Assembly (NCBI GenBank): GCA_964036665.1
Contig: OZ038526.1
Span: 23,622,001-23,686,000, forward strand
Length of the DNA: 64,000 bases
Source: Gordius sp. MW1
Taxonomy: Eukaryota > Nematomorpha > Gordioida > Gordea > Gordiidae
Direction of reading: 5' to 3'
A program made the position numbers and the translations under genes. The stretch's first letter is position 1; each line of letters begins with the position of its first letter. The notes below the pieces were generated by a model. That model did no database searches and was not told the origin of the DNA. It saw nothing but the letters and a program-made list of their open reading frames with translations. Shown here in pieces: positions 50,341 to 60,699 of the stretch.

Positions 50341-51229
50341 ACTATAGATTTTAGGCTATGACAATAAACAACTATAAACGCTGTACTAAAATATTTTCTA
50401 TACATTGCCGAACATTATAACTAACTTTTATACACCAGTGCAGTGGTTTATAAATTTTTGTTACCCAACTATGCATATTATCGTTAACATCGCACTTTTC
50501 AACATATAAAATAACAAATACCTTATAAGTTTTTAAACTATTACAAATCTATTTAATTATGAATAAGTATACCTTTTCCTATATTTTTTTACATCATAAG
50601 CGATTAACTCAAAATTTTCCATAAATGATTTATTAATTCATACTAAATTATTTAGCTAATTAACCCGAGAGGTACTTGTGTAACCTGTAGGTGACACCAC
50701 TTTAAACGCGTATAATTTTTAAACTATTGGATAAAATATTATTGAATATGAAAGAGCACAATTAGAATTGGTGTCAACGAACAAATAGTCAAATAACAAA
50801 TAAAGATACATATTAAAATCAATAATAAATAAGTATGTATTTTAAAACTAAACTATATAATTTCAAGTTAAGGTATAATTTATGCACATTTTATAAGGTT
50901 GATGTAATAATATAATCAATAAAGTAGATTATAATGGCAGATCTTTAATGATATAGATGAAGTATGTAAACCAATTAAGTTACAGATTTATGTACGATTC
51001 TATAATACAATATAATAGATATAATATAGAAATTTAAATTATATTATATTTATGTATTATATAGAATTATATTGTATTATATAATCGCCTGCGTACCAGA
51101 TTCTCAAAAGAGGACTTTTAAGATAAAGTAGGTTGTAATGACAAATCTTTCACGACTTAATTAATATTAATACATCTTGTGTTCGCAAAATCTCTTTTTA
51201 ACATAAATTAGAACCATTTGTTAATTCCT
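50341..51229. other. AT-rich, outer edge of the inverted duplication
   Basis: It contains GTGTAACCTGTAGGTGACAC at 50689-50708 and GTCAACGAACAAATAGTCAA near 50773-50792. Both have partners at 63093-63112 and, inverted, 62817-62838. There is no gene. A MITE right end lies near 51086. Confidence 0.45.
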
Positions 51230-52314
51230 CAGCTCCAAACTTGTACTTTATCCTCAAGAAACCTCACCTCTAGAATCTGTAAGTTTATATTTTAACATTT
51301 TTTATAGAAGTAACATTTTTATCTTTTAATATAATATTTATAGATGGTGCCTCTGCCTCAACTACTGCTCCTCAGTCACTGCAAACTTGTACGTTGCCCT
51401 CTACCATCCTCACCTCTAGTATTGGTAATTTTATATTTGAACATTTTGTAGAATATGTGTAGATGGTGCCTCTGCCTCAACTACTGCTCCTCAGTCACTC
51501 CAAACTTGTTCGTTGCCCTCTACCATCCTCACCTCTATTATTGGTAATTTTTGAACTTTATAATATGTGTAGATGATGCCTCTGCCTCAACTACTGCTCC
51601 TCAGTCACTCCAAATTTGTATTTTACCCTCTAACATCCTCACCTCTAAAATTTGTAAGTTTATATTTGAACATTTTTAAAAAGTAACATTTTTATCTTTA
51701 TATATTTACATTTTTATCTTTATATATTTACATTTTATATTATATTTGTAGATGGTGCCTCTGCCTCAACTACTGCTCCTCAGTCACTCCAAATTTGTAT
51801 TTTACCCTCTAACATCCTCACCTCTAGAATTTGTAAGTTTGCATTTAAACATTTTTAAAAAGTAACATTTTTATCTTTATATATTTACATTTTATATTAT
51901 ATTTGTAGATGGTGCCTCTGCCTCAACTACTGCTCCTCAGTCACTCCAAATTTGTATTTTACCCTCTAACATCCTCACCTCTAGAATTTGTAAGTTTGCA
52001 TTTAAACATTTTTAAAAATTAACATTTTTATCTTTATATATTTACATTTTATATTATATTTGTAGATGGTGCCTCTGCCTCAACTACTGGTCCTCAGTCA
52101 CTCCAAATTTGTATTTTATCCTCTAACATCCTCACCTTTAGAATTTGTAAGTTTGTATTTGAACATTTTTAAAAAGTAACATTTTTATCTTTATATATTT
52201 ACATTTTATATTATATTTGTAGATGGTGCCTCTGCCTCAACTACTGCTCTTCAGTCATTCCAAACTTGTAATTTACCCTCTAACATCCTCACCTCTAATA
52301 ATGACACTAATTAA
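51230..52314 (+). CDS. Tandem array of 81-nt exon-like units, 3' part of an unknown gene
   Basis: I do not recognise the protein. Six units of exactly 81 nt (51344-51424, 51463-51543, 51573-51653, 51752-51832, 51909-51989 and 52066-52146) each follow an acceptor (TTTGTAG or similar) and precede a donor (GTAAGT or GTAATT). A seventh, from 52223, reads through to TAA at 52312-52314, overlapping AATAAA at 52313. A degenerate unit lies at about 51245-51280. Every unit starts in the same phase, so any number can be joined without a frame change. The main frame reads GASASTTAPQSLQ then CILPSNILTSRI, 27 residues rich in Ser, Thr and Pro. A second frame (MVPLPQLLLLSHSK) is also open, so the coding frame is inferred from the terminal exon. 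Introns are 29-98 nt. No 5' exon was found on this side. Confidence 0.55.
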
Positions 52315-52485
52315 TAAAATAATTATTCAACTTTATATAAATTTTATTTATATGTTATATGGCAAATCATGAGCTTGAAGGTACATATAAATGGATGGTT
52401 AATCTTTTCGTATTTCTTGTTAGTAACAAATACTACCTTTCCTTGGGAAATATGTAAAAGGTTAATATCAGTCTCAGACTGACAT

Positions 52486-52869
52486 TTACGTAAATAATTT
52501 ACAAATTAATATATATGCAAAGGTAGGGGTTGCTATCGGATAAAAAGTCAGGTCCGGTACCTGAGATAGTCTTTGAGCAATAATCCGAAGGTAAATCTTT
52601 CTTAGTTTCTCCAGGGGCTCAGCCAAAACCGCCTCTTTCAAGTCCCGCACTGTTATCAAGTGCTCACCAGTATTTATAGCTAAAGTGGTAATCTTTGTTT
52701 TACCGGGACATGTTTTCATCCTACAGCGATAATAGGTTGCAGAAGGGATAATTTTTAATTTTCTGTAAAGAAATCCTCCGAAATATAGAACCGTACCCGT
52801 GTTGGAGGGAATGAATGAATCCGGTCGAACTGATGAAAATGACAACTGATGAAAAAAAATGAAACACAA
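52486..52869 (-). CDS. FLYWCH-like zinc-finger ORF, probably a transposon-derived exon
   Basis: The 127-residue frame contains LYFGGFLYRKLKIIPSATYY then RCRMKTCPGKTKI and a later GEHLITVRD. This resembles a FLYWCH finger: an aromatic core, CxxxxC and a histidine, although the usual HxH is reduced to one clear His. FLYWCH fingers often come from MULE-type transposases, and MULE-like MITEs occur nearby. A pyrimidine tract and TTTCATCAG just inside the 5' end (about 52845-52855) could be an acceptor, so the true exon may start there. It is convergent with the exon array ending at 52314. Confidence 0.5.
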   Translation of the reverse strand: MCFIFFHQLSFSSVRPDSFIPSNTGTVLYFGGFLYRKLKIIPSATYYRCRMKTCPGKTKITTLAINTGEHLITVRDLKEAVLAEPLEKLRKIYLRIIAQRLSQVPDLTFYPIATPTFAYILICKLFT

Positions 52870-52969
52870 ACAAGATACCTATCTTTATATTTAAATTAAA
52901 AATTTTTTATTTATATTGAATATGATATAATGCAATTAATATATAATTATTAAAGTTAGGGACTCATAT

Positions 52970-53370
52970 AGTGACTAATAATATACAATAGACTATAATT
53001 AAGCTATTAAAATTAAGCTTTTGTTGAATTACATATGTTGCTATAACTGTGTCTAGTACATATATATTTAATTATAATTAGTAATATACAATAGGGTATA
53101 ATTAATCTATTAAAATAATAGCTTTTGATAAATTATATGAATCGCTATAACTATGTCTAGTACTTATATACTTTAAATATAATTAGTAATATACAATAGG
53201 GTTTCTATTAAAATAATAGCTTTTGATAAATTATGTGAATTGCTATTAATTATGTCTAGTACTTATATACTTTAAATATAAATAGTAATATACAATATGG
53301 TATAATTAATCTATTAAAAAAAGGCTTTTAATAAATTACATGAATTTCTATAACTATGTCTAGAAATATT
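52970..53370. repeat. Tandem array, ~105-bp unit, four copies
   Basis: Repeated words: TAGTAATATACAATAGGGTA, AATCTATTAAAATAATAGCT, TTTTGATAAATTATATGAAT and CTATAACTATGTCTAGTACT. There is no coding content. I see no counterpart in the right arm of the inverted duplication. Confidence 0.8.
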
Positions 53371-53450
53371 TACAAATCAATAAAAATTGCAAATTGGTAA
53401 TATATTTTAACTCATATAAAAGCACAATATAAATATATTATAATTAAAAA

Positions 53451-53560
53451 CTAGCCTTAAAACTATAAATGTGTGTGCTCACTTAGATTGATATACTAAA
53501 TAATATATTTTTATATAAAATAATTTTTATGAATGATAATTTCACTAAGTAAACATATTA
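53451..53560. repeat. Inner edge of inverted duplication, left arm
   Basis: AACTATAAATGTGTGTGC, then CACTTAGATTGATATACTAA, TATGAATGATAATTTCACTA and AGTAAACA. The reverse complement is at 58930-59035 with small differences, marking the inner ends of the two arms. Confidence 0.75.
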
Positions 53561-53865
53561 GTTAAGAAAGGATATTAAAAAGAATACAAAAGCATCGATT
53601 AAAATGGGTTTATATTTATATGAATATAAGAAAATGATATGAGAAAAATATTTTTGCTAGATAACATGGGTGTATAAATTGTTGATATTTGTAGTCTATG
53701 GTTTTAAATTAAAATTATGAAAGATTCAGCAAGGTCAAATAAATATTTAAAATGGTAACCATAAAACTATTCATTTGCTTAGGTATAAAACATTTTATCA
53801 AATCTCAAACTTTTTGATGCAAGTTTGATAAAAAATTCTAATAAATTGCAAACTAAAACAAAAAC

Positions 53866-53895
53866 GAGCCCATAAATTGCATAGCAATTAATAAG
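53866..53895. repeat. Isolated end of the composite repeat
   Basis: ACGAGCCCATAAATTGCATA, then GCAATTAATAAG, is the reverse complement of the start of head modules A-C. It stands alone, which suggests that this end can move or be copied without the rest. Confidence 0.55.
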
Positions 53896-53899
53896 ATGT

Positions 53900-54842
53900 A
53901 GGTCATTTCAATAGGCCTTATTTTATTTGATTGCAAACCTTAATGTGATGTATGTTAAATAGATAGGCATACTTATGTTACTTTTTATATATACTCTAGA
54001 TACTAGCTAAAATACTTAATAGATAATACCATGGGCCAATGACAAAAAAAAAATTCAATACAAAAACCCGTAAAATTAACAAAAATTATGTTTTGCCCCC
54101 CCCCCCCCAATCCAAAACCTGGCTATGCTCATGGATAATACAAAATAAGAGCTGAGATAAGAAAATACTCAATTTTTTTATGGTGAAGTGTGACTAATGT
54201 CAACAGGGCTGTAAGATTAAATATTAACTAATAAATGTAGAAAGACTATTTTATTTTTTTCCATATTCTTATATAAGTAATTGTCGTATATAAATATTAG
54301 GAAATATTTTGTCGATTTCATATTGACATTTGCTAGTATGTTTTCTTTATCTAGAACATATTAATGATATTTTAACATATGTTACCATTTATAATAGTGT
54401 TCATCACATCCCACACATTTTCTTCAGCAACCTTTAGGGTCCTAATTAAATCTAGATTTAAAATTATTTATTTGCCTATACAAAACTTGCTTTGTTGAGT
54501 CCTTCTATATTTATGAATAAGTTTTTGTGGCATTAGTACATTGTAGAGATTTAAAAGAAAGTACTAAAATAATGAGTCATAAAAGACAAATAAACCTGTA
54601 TATTTGCTAACTGAAACATGGGTTTCATCTAAAAACAGAAATAAAAATGATTATTTACTTGATGTTAAGTCTAAATTTGGCACATTAGGATCTTGTTCTT
54701 TTGTGTCAGTGGTAGACTTAAGAATGCCTATAAGTTTGCAGGTTTATATGTTAAGTCATTACCTTTAAATTGGGATATGGTAGTTACCAATTCTGGCAAG
54801 CTTTGTTATGAACAGGATCAATCAGACAAAAGATGATCCTCC
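53900..54842. other. AT-rich, with C-run MITE end and unassigned open stretch
   Basis: A MITE fragment (C run, AATCCAAAACCTGGCTATGC) lies at 54090-54130. 54600-54840 is open in one frame for about 50 codons (TETWVSSKNRNKNDYLLDV and onward) and ends at AGTTTGCAG|GTTTAT, which could be an exon end. I cannot identify it. Confidence 0.3.
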
Positions 54843-54960
54843 TGTAATATATTGTTAAGCGTTCCTTGTGTATATACTTTATGTTACATATGTTTTCCTT
54901 GTTCTAAATACATTACTATTGTCCGGTTGTTATAATTCCATATCGTAAATAAATACTACA
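54843..54960 (+). repeat. 5' LTR of gypsy element 2
   Basis: 118 bp, TG...CA ends, one C/T difference from the 3' copy. Identity continues for a few bases past the CA (AAT), so the exact edge is open by about 3 bp. Confidence 0.85.
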
Positions 54961-54961
54961 A

Positions 54962-56026
54962 ATGGCGCTGGTCAAAATAGAAGAATTCACAGATCAAGTA
55001 GACATAGAAGATTGGCTGTTAGTGTTGGAGAATGCCATGGAAATTAAAGAAGTCGCGCCGGAGAACAAGAAGAAATATCTCATAACATTCATTGGCCTCC
55101 CTACCCTGAAAAAGTTAAAGCTTAAGGTATATCCGAAACTTATTAATAACTGCACTTTTGATGAATTAGTAATTAATTTAAAATTATTATTTAAGAGTAA
55201 AAATTCTATTTTTTTTTCGAGACTAAGTTTTTTAAGATGTAGAAGAGGTACAGATTCAATTGAGGAGTATGCTCAAAAACTTAAGGGGTTAATAACAAAA
55301 TGCAATTATGATGATGAAGATGAAATGTTAAGGGATGGGTTCTTATTGAATTTAGACAATAGCAGAGTAGAAAATGAAATCAGGATCAGGTTTCCAGAAG
55401 GTAAAGATGGAGATGAAAAGCTAAAATTCAAAACTGTATATGAATTAGCTATAAGTTATGAAAGAGCAAGGGATGAAGTAGAGGATAAGGTCATTCATAA
55501 TGATATTAATAAAATTGTAAAAGGTCAAAATAATAACTATAGTGAGCTGATATGTTTTAATTGTAAGAAACAAGGTCATATAGCTAGGTTTTGTCATTTA
55601 AATAAAAATAATTCTTATTATAAATTTAAGAATTTCAATAAGGAAATGAATGGGAATTATTTAAATAGAGGAAATGATAACAATTACATTAGATGTATTA
55701 AAACTTATAAAATCAATAGAGCTTTGGTTAGAGCAATATTAAATGGGAAACCTTATAATTTTGAGTTTGATACAGCTGCTCAGGCTACTGTAATAGATAA
55801 GCAGACTTGGATAGAGATAGGTCAGCCCGGGTTAACAGAATGTCCTAGCATATTAGGTTATGGAAATTATAATATCAAAACTTTAGGTAGGTGTTTAGTT
55901 AAAGGGCAAATTAATGATAAATGTTTTGACATCTATGTGAGAGTAGTCAATGAAGGTGATTTAATATTAGGGTTGCCTGAAATTTTAAAATTTGGATTTG
56001 AACTGCCAAAAAATATTTATATTTGA
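54962..56026 (+). CDS. Gypsy element 2 gag-protease ORF
   Basis: 354 codons from ATG at 54962, which lies directly after the LTR and inside the presumed primer-binding site. The N-terminal ~190 residues are Gag-like (FSRLSFLRCRRGTDSIEEYA is typical of the capsid-like domain). One zinc knuckle CFNCKKQGHIARFC is near residues 198-211. A retropepsin follows with FEFDTAAQATVID (active site DTA in place of the usual DT/SG) and LILGLPEIL near the C-terminus. The frame ends at TGA 56024-56026. The codons after it stay open in the same frame into RT, so either stop-codon readthrough or a nonsense mutation separates gag-pro from pol. Confidence 0.85.
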   Translation: MALVKIEEFTDQVDIEDWLLVLENAMEIKEVAPENKKKYLITFIGLPTLKKLKLKVYPKLINNCTFDELVINLKLLFKSKNSIFFSRLSFLRCRRGTDSIEEYAQKLKGLITKCNYDDEDEMLRDGFLLNLDNSRVENEIRIRFPEGKDGDEKLKFKTVYELAISYERARDEVEDKVIHNDINKIVKGQNNNYSELICFNCKKQGHIARFCHLNKNNSYYKFKNFNKEMNGNYLNRGNDNNYIRCIKTYKINRALVRAILNGKPYNFEFDTAAQATVIDKQTWIEIGQPGLTECPSILGYGNYNIKTLGRCLVKGQINDKCFDIYVRVVNEGDLILGLPEILKFGFELPKNIYI

Positions 56027-58693
56027 CAAATTAAGTTAGAAAATTTGATTGATCAATTTCCCAAAGTATTTTCAGAGAAATTGGGCGTAGTAAACAATTT
56101 TTTGGTAGATTTACATTTAAAAACCCCTTATAGGCCTATAAGTTTGCCCCCGCGTAGGGTACCTTTTCCAATGAGGGAGGCCATTGAAAAAGAGATTAAA
56201 AGATTATTGGAAGAAGATGTAATCGAAAAGGTTGATTCAAACACTGCAATTCAATGGTGCACACCTACCGTAAACCGTTATAAGAAAGATAAATCAATCA
56301 GGATATGTGGAGACTTCAAAGTCACATTAAATAATTATTTGTACGATTTTGGGGATACGTTGCCTACTTTTGAAGATGTTACAGCAAAACTGATTGGAGG
56401 CAATAAATTTACCGTCATCGATTTAAAAGACGCATTCTTGCAGTTGAAAATGTCTGAACGGAGTGCAAGGTTACTTACAATTGCAACACACTTAGGATTA
56501 TATCGTTATCGCAGACTACCATTTGGAATCAAGGTTGCCCCTTTAATATTTCAGAGGTATATAAGCAACCTTTTATATGGAATTCCCAATACGGCAGTGT
56601 TTATAGATGACATTATAATAACGGGAATAAATGACGAACAACATGTGTCAAATATTAAAGAAGTATTAAAACGTTTTGAAGAAGTAGGGATAACTACAAC
56701 CCCGAGTAAAATAAAGTTCCTTCAAGATTCCGTTGTCTACTTAGGTCATAAAATTAGTTCTAAAGGCATTCAACCTACGGAAGAGAAAATTTTGGCCTTA
56801 AGGGACTGCAAAAGACCAACAAACAAGTCTGAACTCAAAGGATTTTTAGGGTTATTGAATTATGTAGGAAGATTTATACCGATGCTTTAACCACAATGCG
56901 TCACATTACACAACCTTCTAAAAAAGGACTCTAAATGGGAATGGGGAATAGAGGAAGAAAAATGTTTTGATAAATTAAAGACCCTAATATCAAAAGAAGA
57001 TAGTGTGGTTCCTTATTCATTAAATAAACCAATAGTTTTATACACAGATGCATGTGATACAGGACTGGGGGCGGTACTTATGCACGTGGAGCCTGATGGG
57101 AAAGAAAAGCCCATAGCGTATGCATCAAGAGTTTTAACCCCGGCAGAAAAAGAATATTCCACTATTGATAAAGAAGCTTTAGGTATCATATATGCTGTTA
57201 ATAAATTCCATCAATACCTATATGGAAGAACATTCGTATTGAGAACAGATCACCAACCTTTACGATATATATTTGGTCGCCAGGGACATCATCACAATTG
57301 CAACTTGCGATTACAAAGATGGAGTACAAAATTAATGGCATACGATTTTAAAGTTGAGTATATATATCTGGTGATAGGAACCAAATAGCAGATTCATTAT
57401 CGCGGTTACCTACCCTTGTAGATGTTAGTGAAGACATTCACATACACATGATTGAAGATTTAGAATTTGATAGGAAGACGTTGGTGGAAGGAACAAGGAG
57501 GGATGCAAGATTAAATTCTATTATTGATATGATCCGTTGCAATTGGAGCAAACCTGCCAACGATGCAACTATTCGTAAGTTATTTTACCCAAAGAAAAAT
57601 GAATTATCCGTTGAAAATAATTTACTTTACTGGCAAAATCGGTTAGTGGTTCCAGAAAATTTCAAGCAAGCTGTGCTCGAGAATCTGCACACCGGACATC
57701 CAGGGATATCGGGCATGATTGACCTAGCAAAATTTTATTGTTGGTGGCCAAATATTAACGATGATATTGAAAACTTTGTTCACAGGTGTCAAAGCTGCCA
57801 ACAAACTCGACCGAATATGGCCGAATCTCCCTTATATTTATGGCCTACTACGGAGGAGCCAATGGACCGTGTACATATCGATATGGCTGGTCCAGTTAAC
57901 CACAAATATTGGCTAGTATTAGTAGATGCGTATTCAAAATGGCCAGAAGTAAGGATTTTAAATTCGCTACATTCAGATGGAATTATCAAGGCGTTGCGGG
58001 AATGGTTTGCACGGTTAGGAGTGCCTAGGGTCGTAGTCACGGACAATGGGGGACAATTTACGGGACAAGAATTCGCAATTTTCACAAGAGCAAACGGAAT
58101 TAAACACGTTCAGACATCCCCATATCACCCAAAATCTAATGGCTTATGTGAAAATCTATATTAAGACTTTGAAAATGCGGTTTTACTCTACTTTTAAGAC
58201 AAATCGAGATGAAGAAAAGTCGATTGCTCAAGTCTTGATGACTTATAGACAGACTCCCCATAATACTACCAGCGTGTCTCCTAGTGAACTAATGTTCAAA
58301 AGAAGAATAAGGTCCTCCTTGGACCAGCTACGTCGATCAGGTAGAGAGATAACAATAGATAATATGTGGAAGCAGAAATATTATCACGATAGGAAGGCTT
58401 TTTACCGTACCTTTGAGGAAGGAGATAAAGTATGGGTAAAAAATGAAATGGAAAAGGGTTGGCACGCTGGAGTAGTGAATCACAAAAAGAATGATTGGTC
58501 CTACGATGTTTGGGCAGAAGGGCGAGTAAAGCGGAAGCATGCAGACCAGTTAAGAAGAGCATTGGGGAATGTAACGAACTGGATAGGGGGTGATGACGAG
58601 AGGGAAGTACGAGAACAAGTAACCACGGCAATTAGTCCACGACCGCAGCGACGACGCCAACCTCCAAGAAGATACGATGAAGAATATTATTAA
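56027..58693 (+). pseudogene. Gypsy element 2 pol (RT, RNase H, integrase), broken
   Basis: RT spans 56045-56890 with RICGDFKVTLN, IDLKDAFLQLKM, LPFGIKVAPLIFQRY and catalytic FIDD (in place of the common YLDD). An in-frame TAA at 56888-56890 stops it. The same frame resumes with RNase H (LYTDACDTGLGAVL, RTDHQPLRYI) to 57388. A frame change then occurs at a TATATATAT run (57355-57368). Integrase follows in the new frame: HTGHPGISGM ... HRCQSCQQ zinc region, HIDMAGP, TDNGGQFTGQE and PYHPKSNGLCE. A second frame change near 58150 leads to the C-terminal part (SELMFKRRIRS, GDKVWVKNEMEKGWHAG), ending at TAA 58691. The copy has every domain but cannot make a complete Pol. Confidence 0.9.
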
Positions 58694-58708
58694 CTTAGGG
58701 GGGACTAT

Positions 58709-58826
58709 TGTAATATATTGTTAAGCGTTCCTTGTGTATATATTTTATGTTACATATGTTTTCCTTGTTCTAAATACATTACTATTGTCCGGTTGTTATA
58801 ATTCCATATCGTAAATAAATACTACA
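58709..58826 (+). repeat. 3' LTR of gypsy element 2
   Basis: 118 bp, one difference from the 5' LTR, preceded by the purine tract at about 58694-58706. Confidence 0.85.
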
Positions 58827-58929
58827 AATAATGTACAAAAAATTCTATCACTGGTTTTTTCCTCACACAGTTGCAAGGTTTTCTCCCAAACTTCTGATTT
58901 TTTTGTATTTAGCATTAGGATTCACTAAC

Positions 58930-59035
58930 TATTTTGTTTACTTGGTGAATTTATCATTCATAAGAAACTATTCTATATTAATATAAAATATTTACTATAT
59001 CAATCTAAGTGCACACACATTTATAGTTTTAAGAG
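58930..59035. repeat. Inner edge of inverted duplication, right arm
   Basis: GTGAATTTATCATTCATAAG ... TATATCAATCTAAGTG ... CACACATTTATAGTTTTAAG, the reverse complement of 53451-53560 apart from small changes. Confidence 0.75.
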
Positions 59036-59261
59036 CCGAGTTAGGAGTTGAAAGGACTGCCCCAGGCAAAAGAGAAATATCTAAATTTACAAAAAAGTTG
59101 AAAATAAAAAATAATTAACTAGATGGTGCCTGATGTCTGACAATAGAACCATTAAATACTATAAATTGCTGTTGTGGCATAATTACAAATCACAAAAGGA
59201 AAGAGTATTGTAAATCACAAAAGGAAAGAGGATTGTTCGTCTTAGGGTGCGTCTTAATACG

Positions 59262-59513
59262 GTATCATTTCAAAATGTCACAGTCCAAAATGCAACTAAG
59301 CCACATCGTGAGATTCGCGAATCTCACGATCGTGAGATTCGCAATTACTCATTGCGCAAGCGCATAATTTCCATTGAATAGTGTTTTAGGTCAGCGTTTT
59401 AGGTTAGGGTTTGGGTTAGGTTTAGATGCACATCAAATTCCCTCCCCATTTGAGATTTAATTTTTCGTGATATTCGTGTGACATTTTGGACTGTGACATT
59501 TTGAACCCAAGAC
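59262..59513. mobile_element. MULE-like MITE 1, with 10-bp direct flanks
   Basis: TTCAAAATGTCACAGTCCAA (59269-59292 with the following AATG) is matched exactly in reverse complement at 59482-59505. TCTTAATACG flanks both sides (59252-59261 and 59514-59523), a 10-bp duplication in the MULE range. The core 59381-59430 (TTTTAGGTCAGCGTTTTAGG then TTAGGGTTTGGGTTAGG) is shared with MITE 2. There is also a short inner palindrome (CGTGAGATTCGCGAATCTCACG at 59308-59329). Confidence 0.7.
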
Positions 59514-59523
59514 TCTTAATACG

Positions 59524-60286
59524 CGCTTTTGTAGCTAGCTTGAAAAAGCGAATGCATGTTAAACCATAGACGCGTCTTAATACGAGCGTCACGTCATTTT
59601 TGTAGTTTTGCCGTATCAACTCAACCGCGATCAACAAGCTACAAGCTATTGAGTAAGCTATTACTGTGACCTAATATGTTTACATAGATAGACAATATCA
59701 AGTAAAAAATTATTAAGAAGTGTGGAAAGGCACATGAAAAGCTCCACATGAATAATTGAATGGAATAAGCCTGGGGTTCGGTGGCCACATAATGCAACTT
59801 GGCTGGTAACTAGTATCAATTAAAATACTAACTTTAAAAGTGGATTATTGCAAAACTAAATGGAAAACACTCTGAAGAAAATAGACATAGAGACAGAGAA
59901 GCAAAGAATTCTTAGGATTTGGAAAAGACATTCCTTGATTCTCTTTTTCAAGATTTTAAAGCCTTATCTGATCCCAATAAATTTTTGTTAATAAATGTCT
60001 TACAAAACTTGTATTTTTACATGAATAAAGTATTTAAATTATTGGAATATGAACAAATATTTCATATCTCTCTAGCTTGTTGGGTTGAAAGATTTTTTCA
60101 ACTGTTATGTATGTTATTGTTAATCTCATAATCATATATAGGCAAAGCTTTATTATCAGTACATTTTGTAGTAAACAAATACCCTGAACTATCTTTTCAG
60201 CCTTTTTAAGCTTTGTTTTTATAGGAGTTTTAAGTATACTAAATCTTAAAAATTTCACAATTTAAGTCTGGTAGGCTAATAAATGG
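59524..60286. other. Intergenic, possible left end of a larger element
   Basis: GCGTCTTAATACGAGCG at 59571 is echoed in reverse complement by GCGTATTAAGACGTAGCC at 61142, which could mark the ends of a ~1.6-kb element that contains MITE 2 and a tandem array. No coding capacity is visible. Confidence 0.3.
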
Positions 60287-60295
60287 TTGTTTAAA

Positions 60296-60591
60296 GAACC
60301 AGGCTATGTATTCTCGATTTTGAGTGATAAATAACAAAAAGTAAAACGCATTTCTTAAACGTTCCATTCCCGAGCGCAATCATCGCATTCGAATTTGTGT
60401 GTTATTGTTTAAAAATAATCCTTTCAAGTCAAAATTATCTTTAAGGGACAGGGTTAAGGTTCGGGGTTAGGGTTTTAGGTCAGCGTTTTAGGTTAGGGTT
60501 AGGGTTAGGATTAGATGCAATGGAACGTTTAAGAAATGCGTTTTACGTTTTGTTATTTATCACTCAAAATCGAGAATACATAGCCTAGGCC
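60296..60591. mobile_element. MULE-like MITE 2, 66-bp inverted repeats, 9-bp duplication
   Basis: 60301-60366 and 60521-60586 are inverted copies, 66 nt with a single mismatch (AGGCTATGTATTCTCGATTT ... AAACGTTCCA). TTGTTTAAA flanks both sides (60287-60295 and 60592-60600). Long inverted repeats with a 9-bp duplication are typical of MULE-derived MITEs. The core 60470-60519 (TTTTAGGTCAGCGTTTTAGG then TTAGGGTTAGGGTTAGGA) matches that of MITE 1, although the inverted repeats of the two are unrelated. Confidence 0.85.
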
Positions 60592-60699
60592 TTGTTTAAA
60601 CTAAATGTTGTACATTATTTGAAAACTAATTGATGTTTATCATTTATTTTATATTAAATACTAATAAAATGGTATCTGTATTTTGAAGTATAAGCTTAA

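Larger units (their letters stand above)
54843..58826 (+). mobile_element. Ty3/gypsy retrotransposon 2, LTR to LTR
   Basis: The 118-bp LTRs at 54843-54960 and 58709-58826 (TGTAATATATTG ... AATACTACA) differ at one position, so the insertion is recent or the LTRs have been homogenised. The primer-binding site appears to be TGGCGCTGGTCAAAATAG at 54963, overlapping the gag start codon. A purine tract (TAGGGGGGACTAT) precedes the 3' LTR. Internal order is gag, protease, RT, RNase H, integrase; there is no env. The LTRs are unusually short for gypsy. I find no matching 4-5 bp duplication in the flanks. Confidence 0.9.

Noticed and set aside
51344..52314. Array read simply as non-coding satellite
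   Set aside because: Kept as candidate coding because lengths of exactly 81 nt, consistent splice borders and a terminal stop plus AATAAA are hard to explain otherwise. Transcription is unproven.
57789..58631. Minus-strand ORFs opposite the integrase region
   Set aside because: They are antisense shadows of gypsy pol, which has clear catalytic motifs on the plus strand.
59381..60519. TTAGGG repeats as an internal telomere tract
   Set aside because: Only two to four units each, always inside a longer shared MITE core; not a telomeric array.
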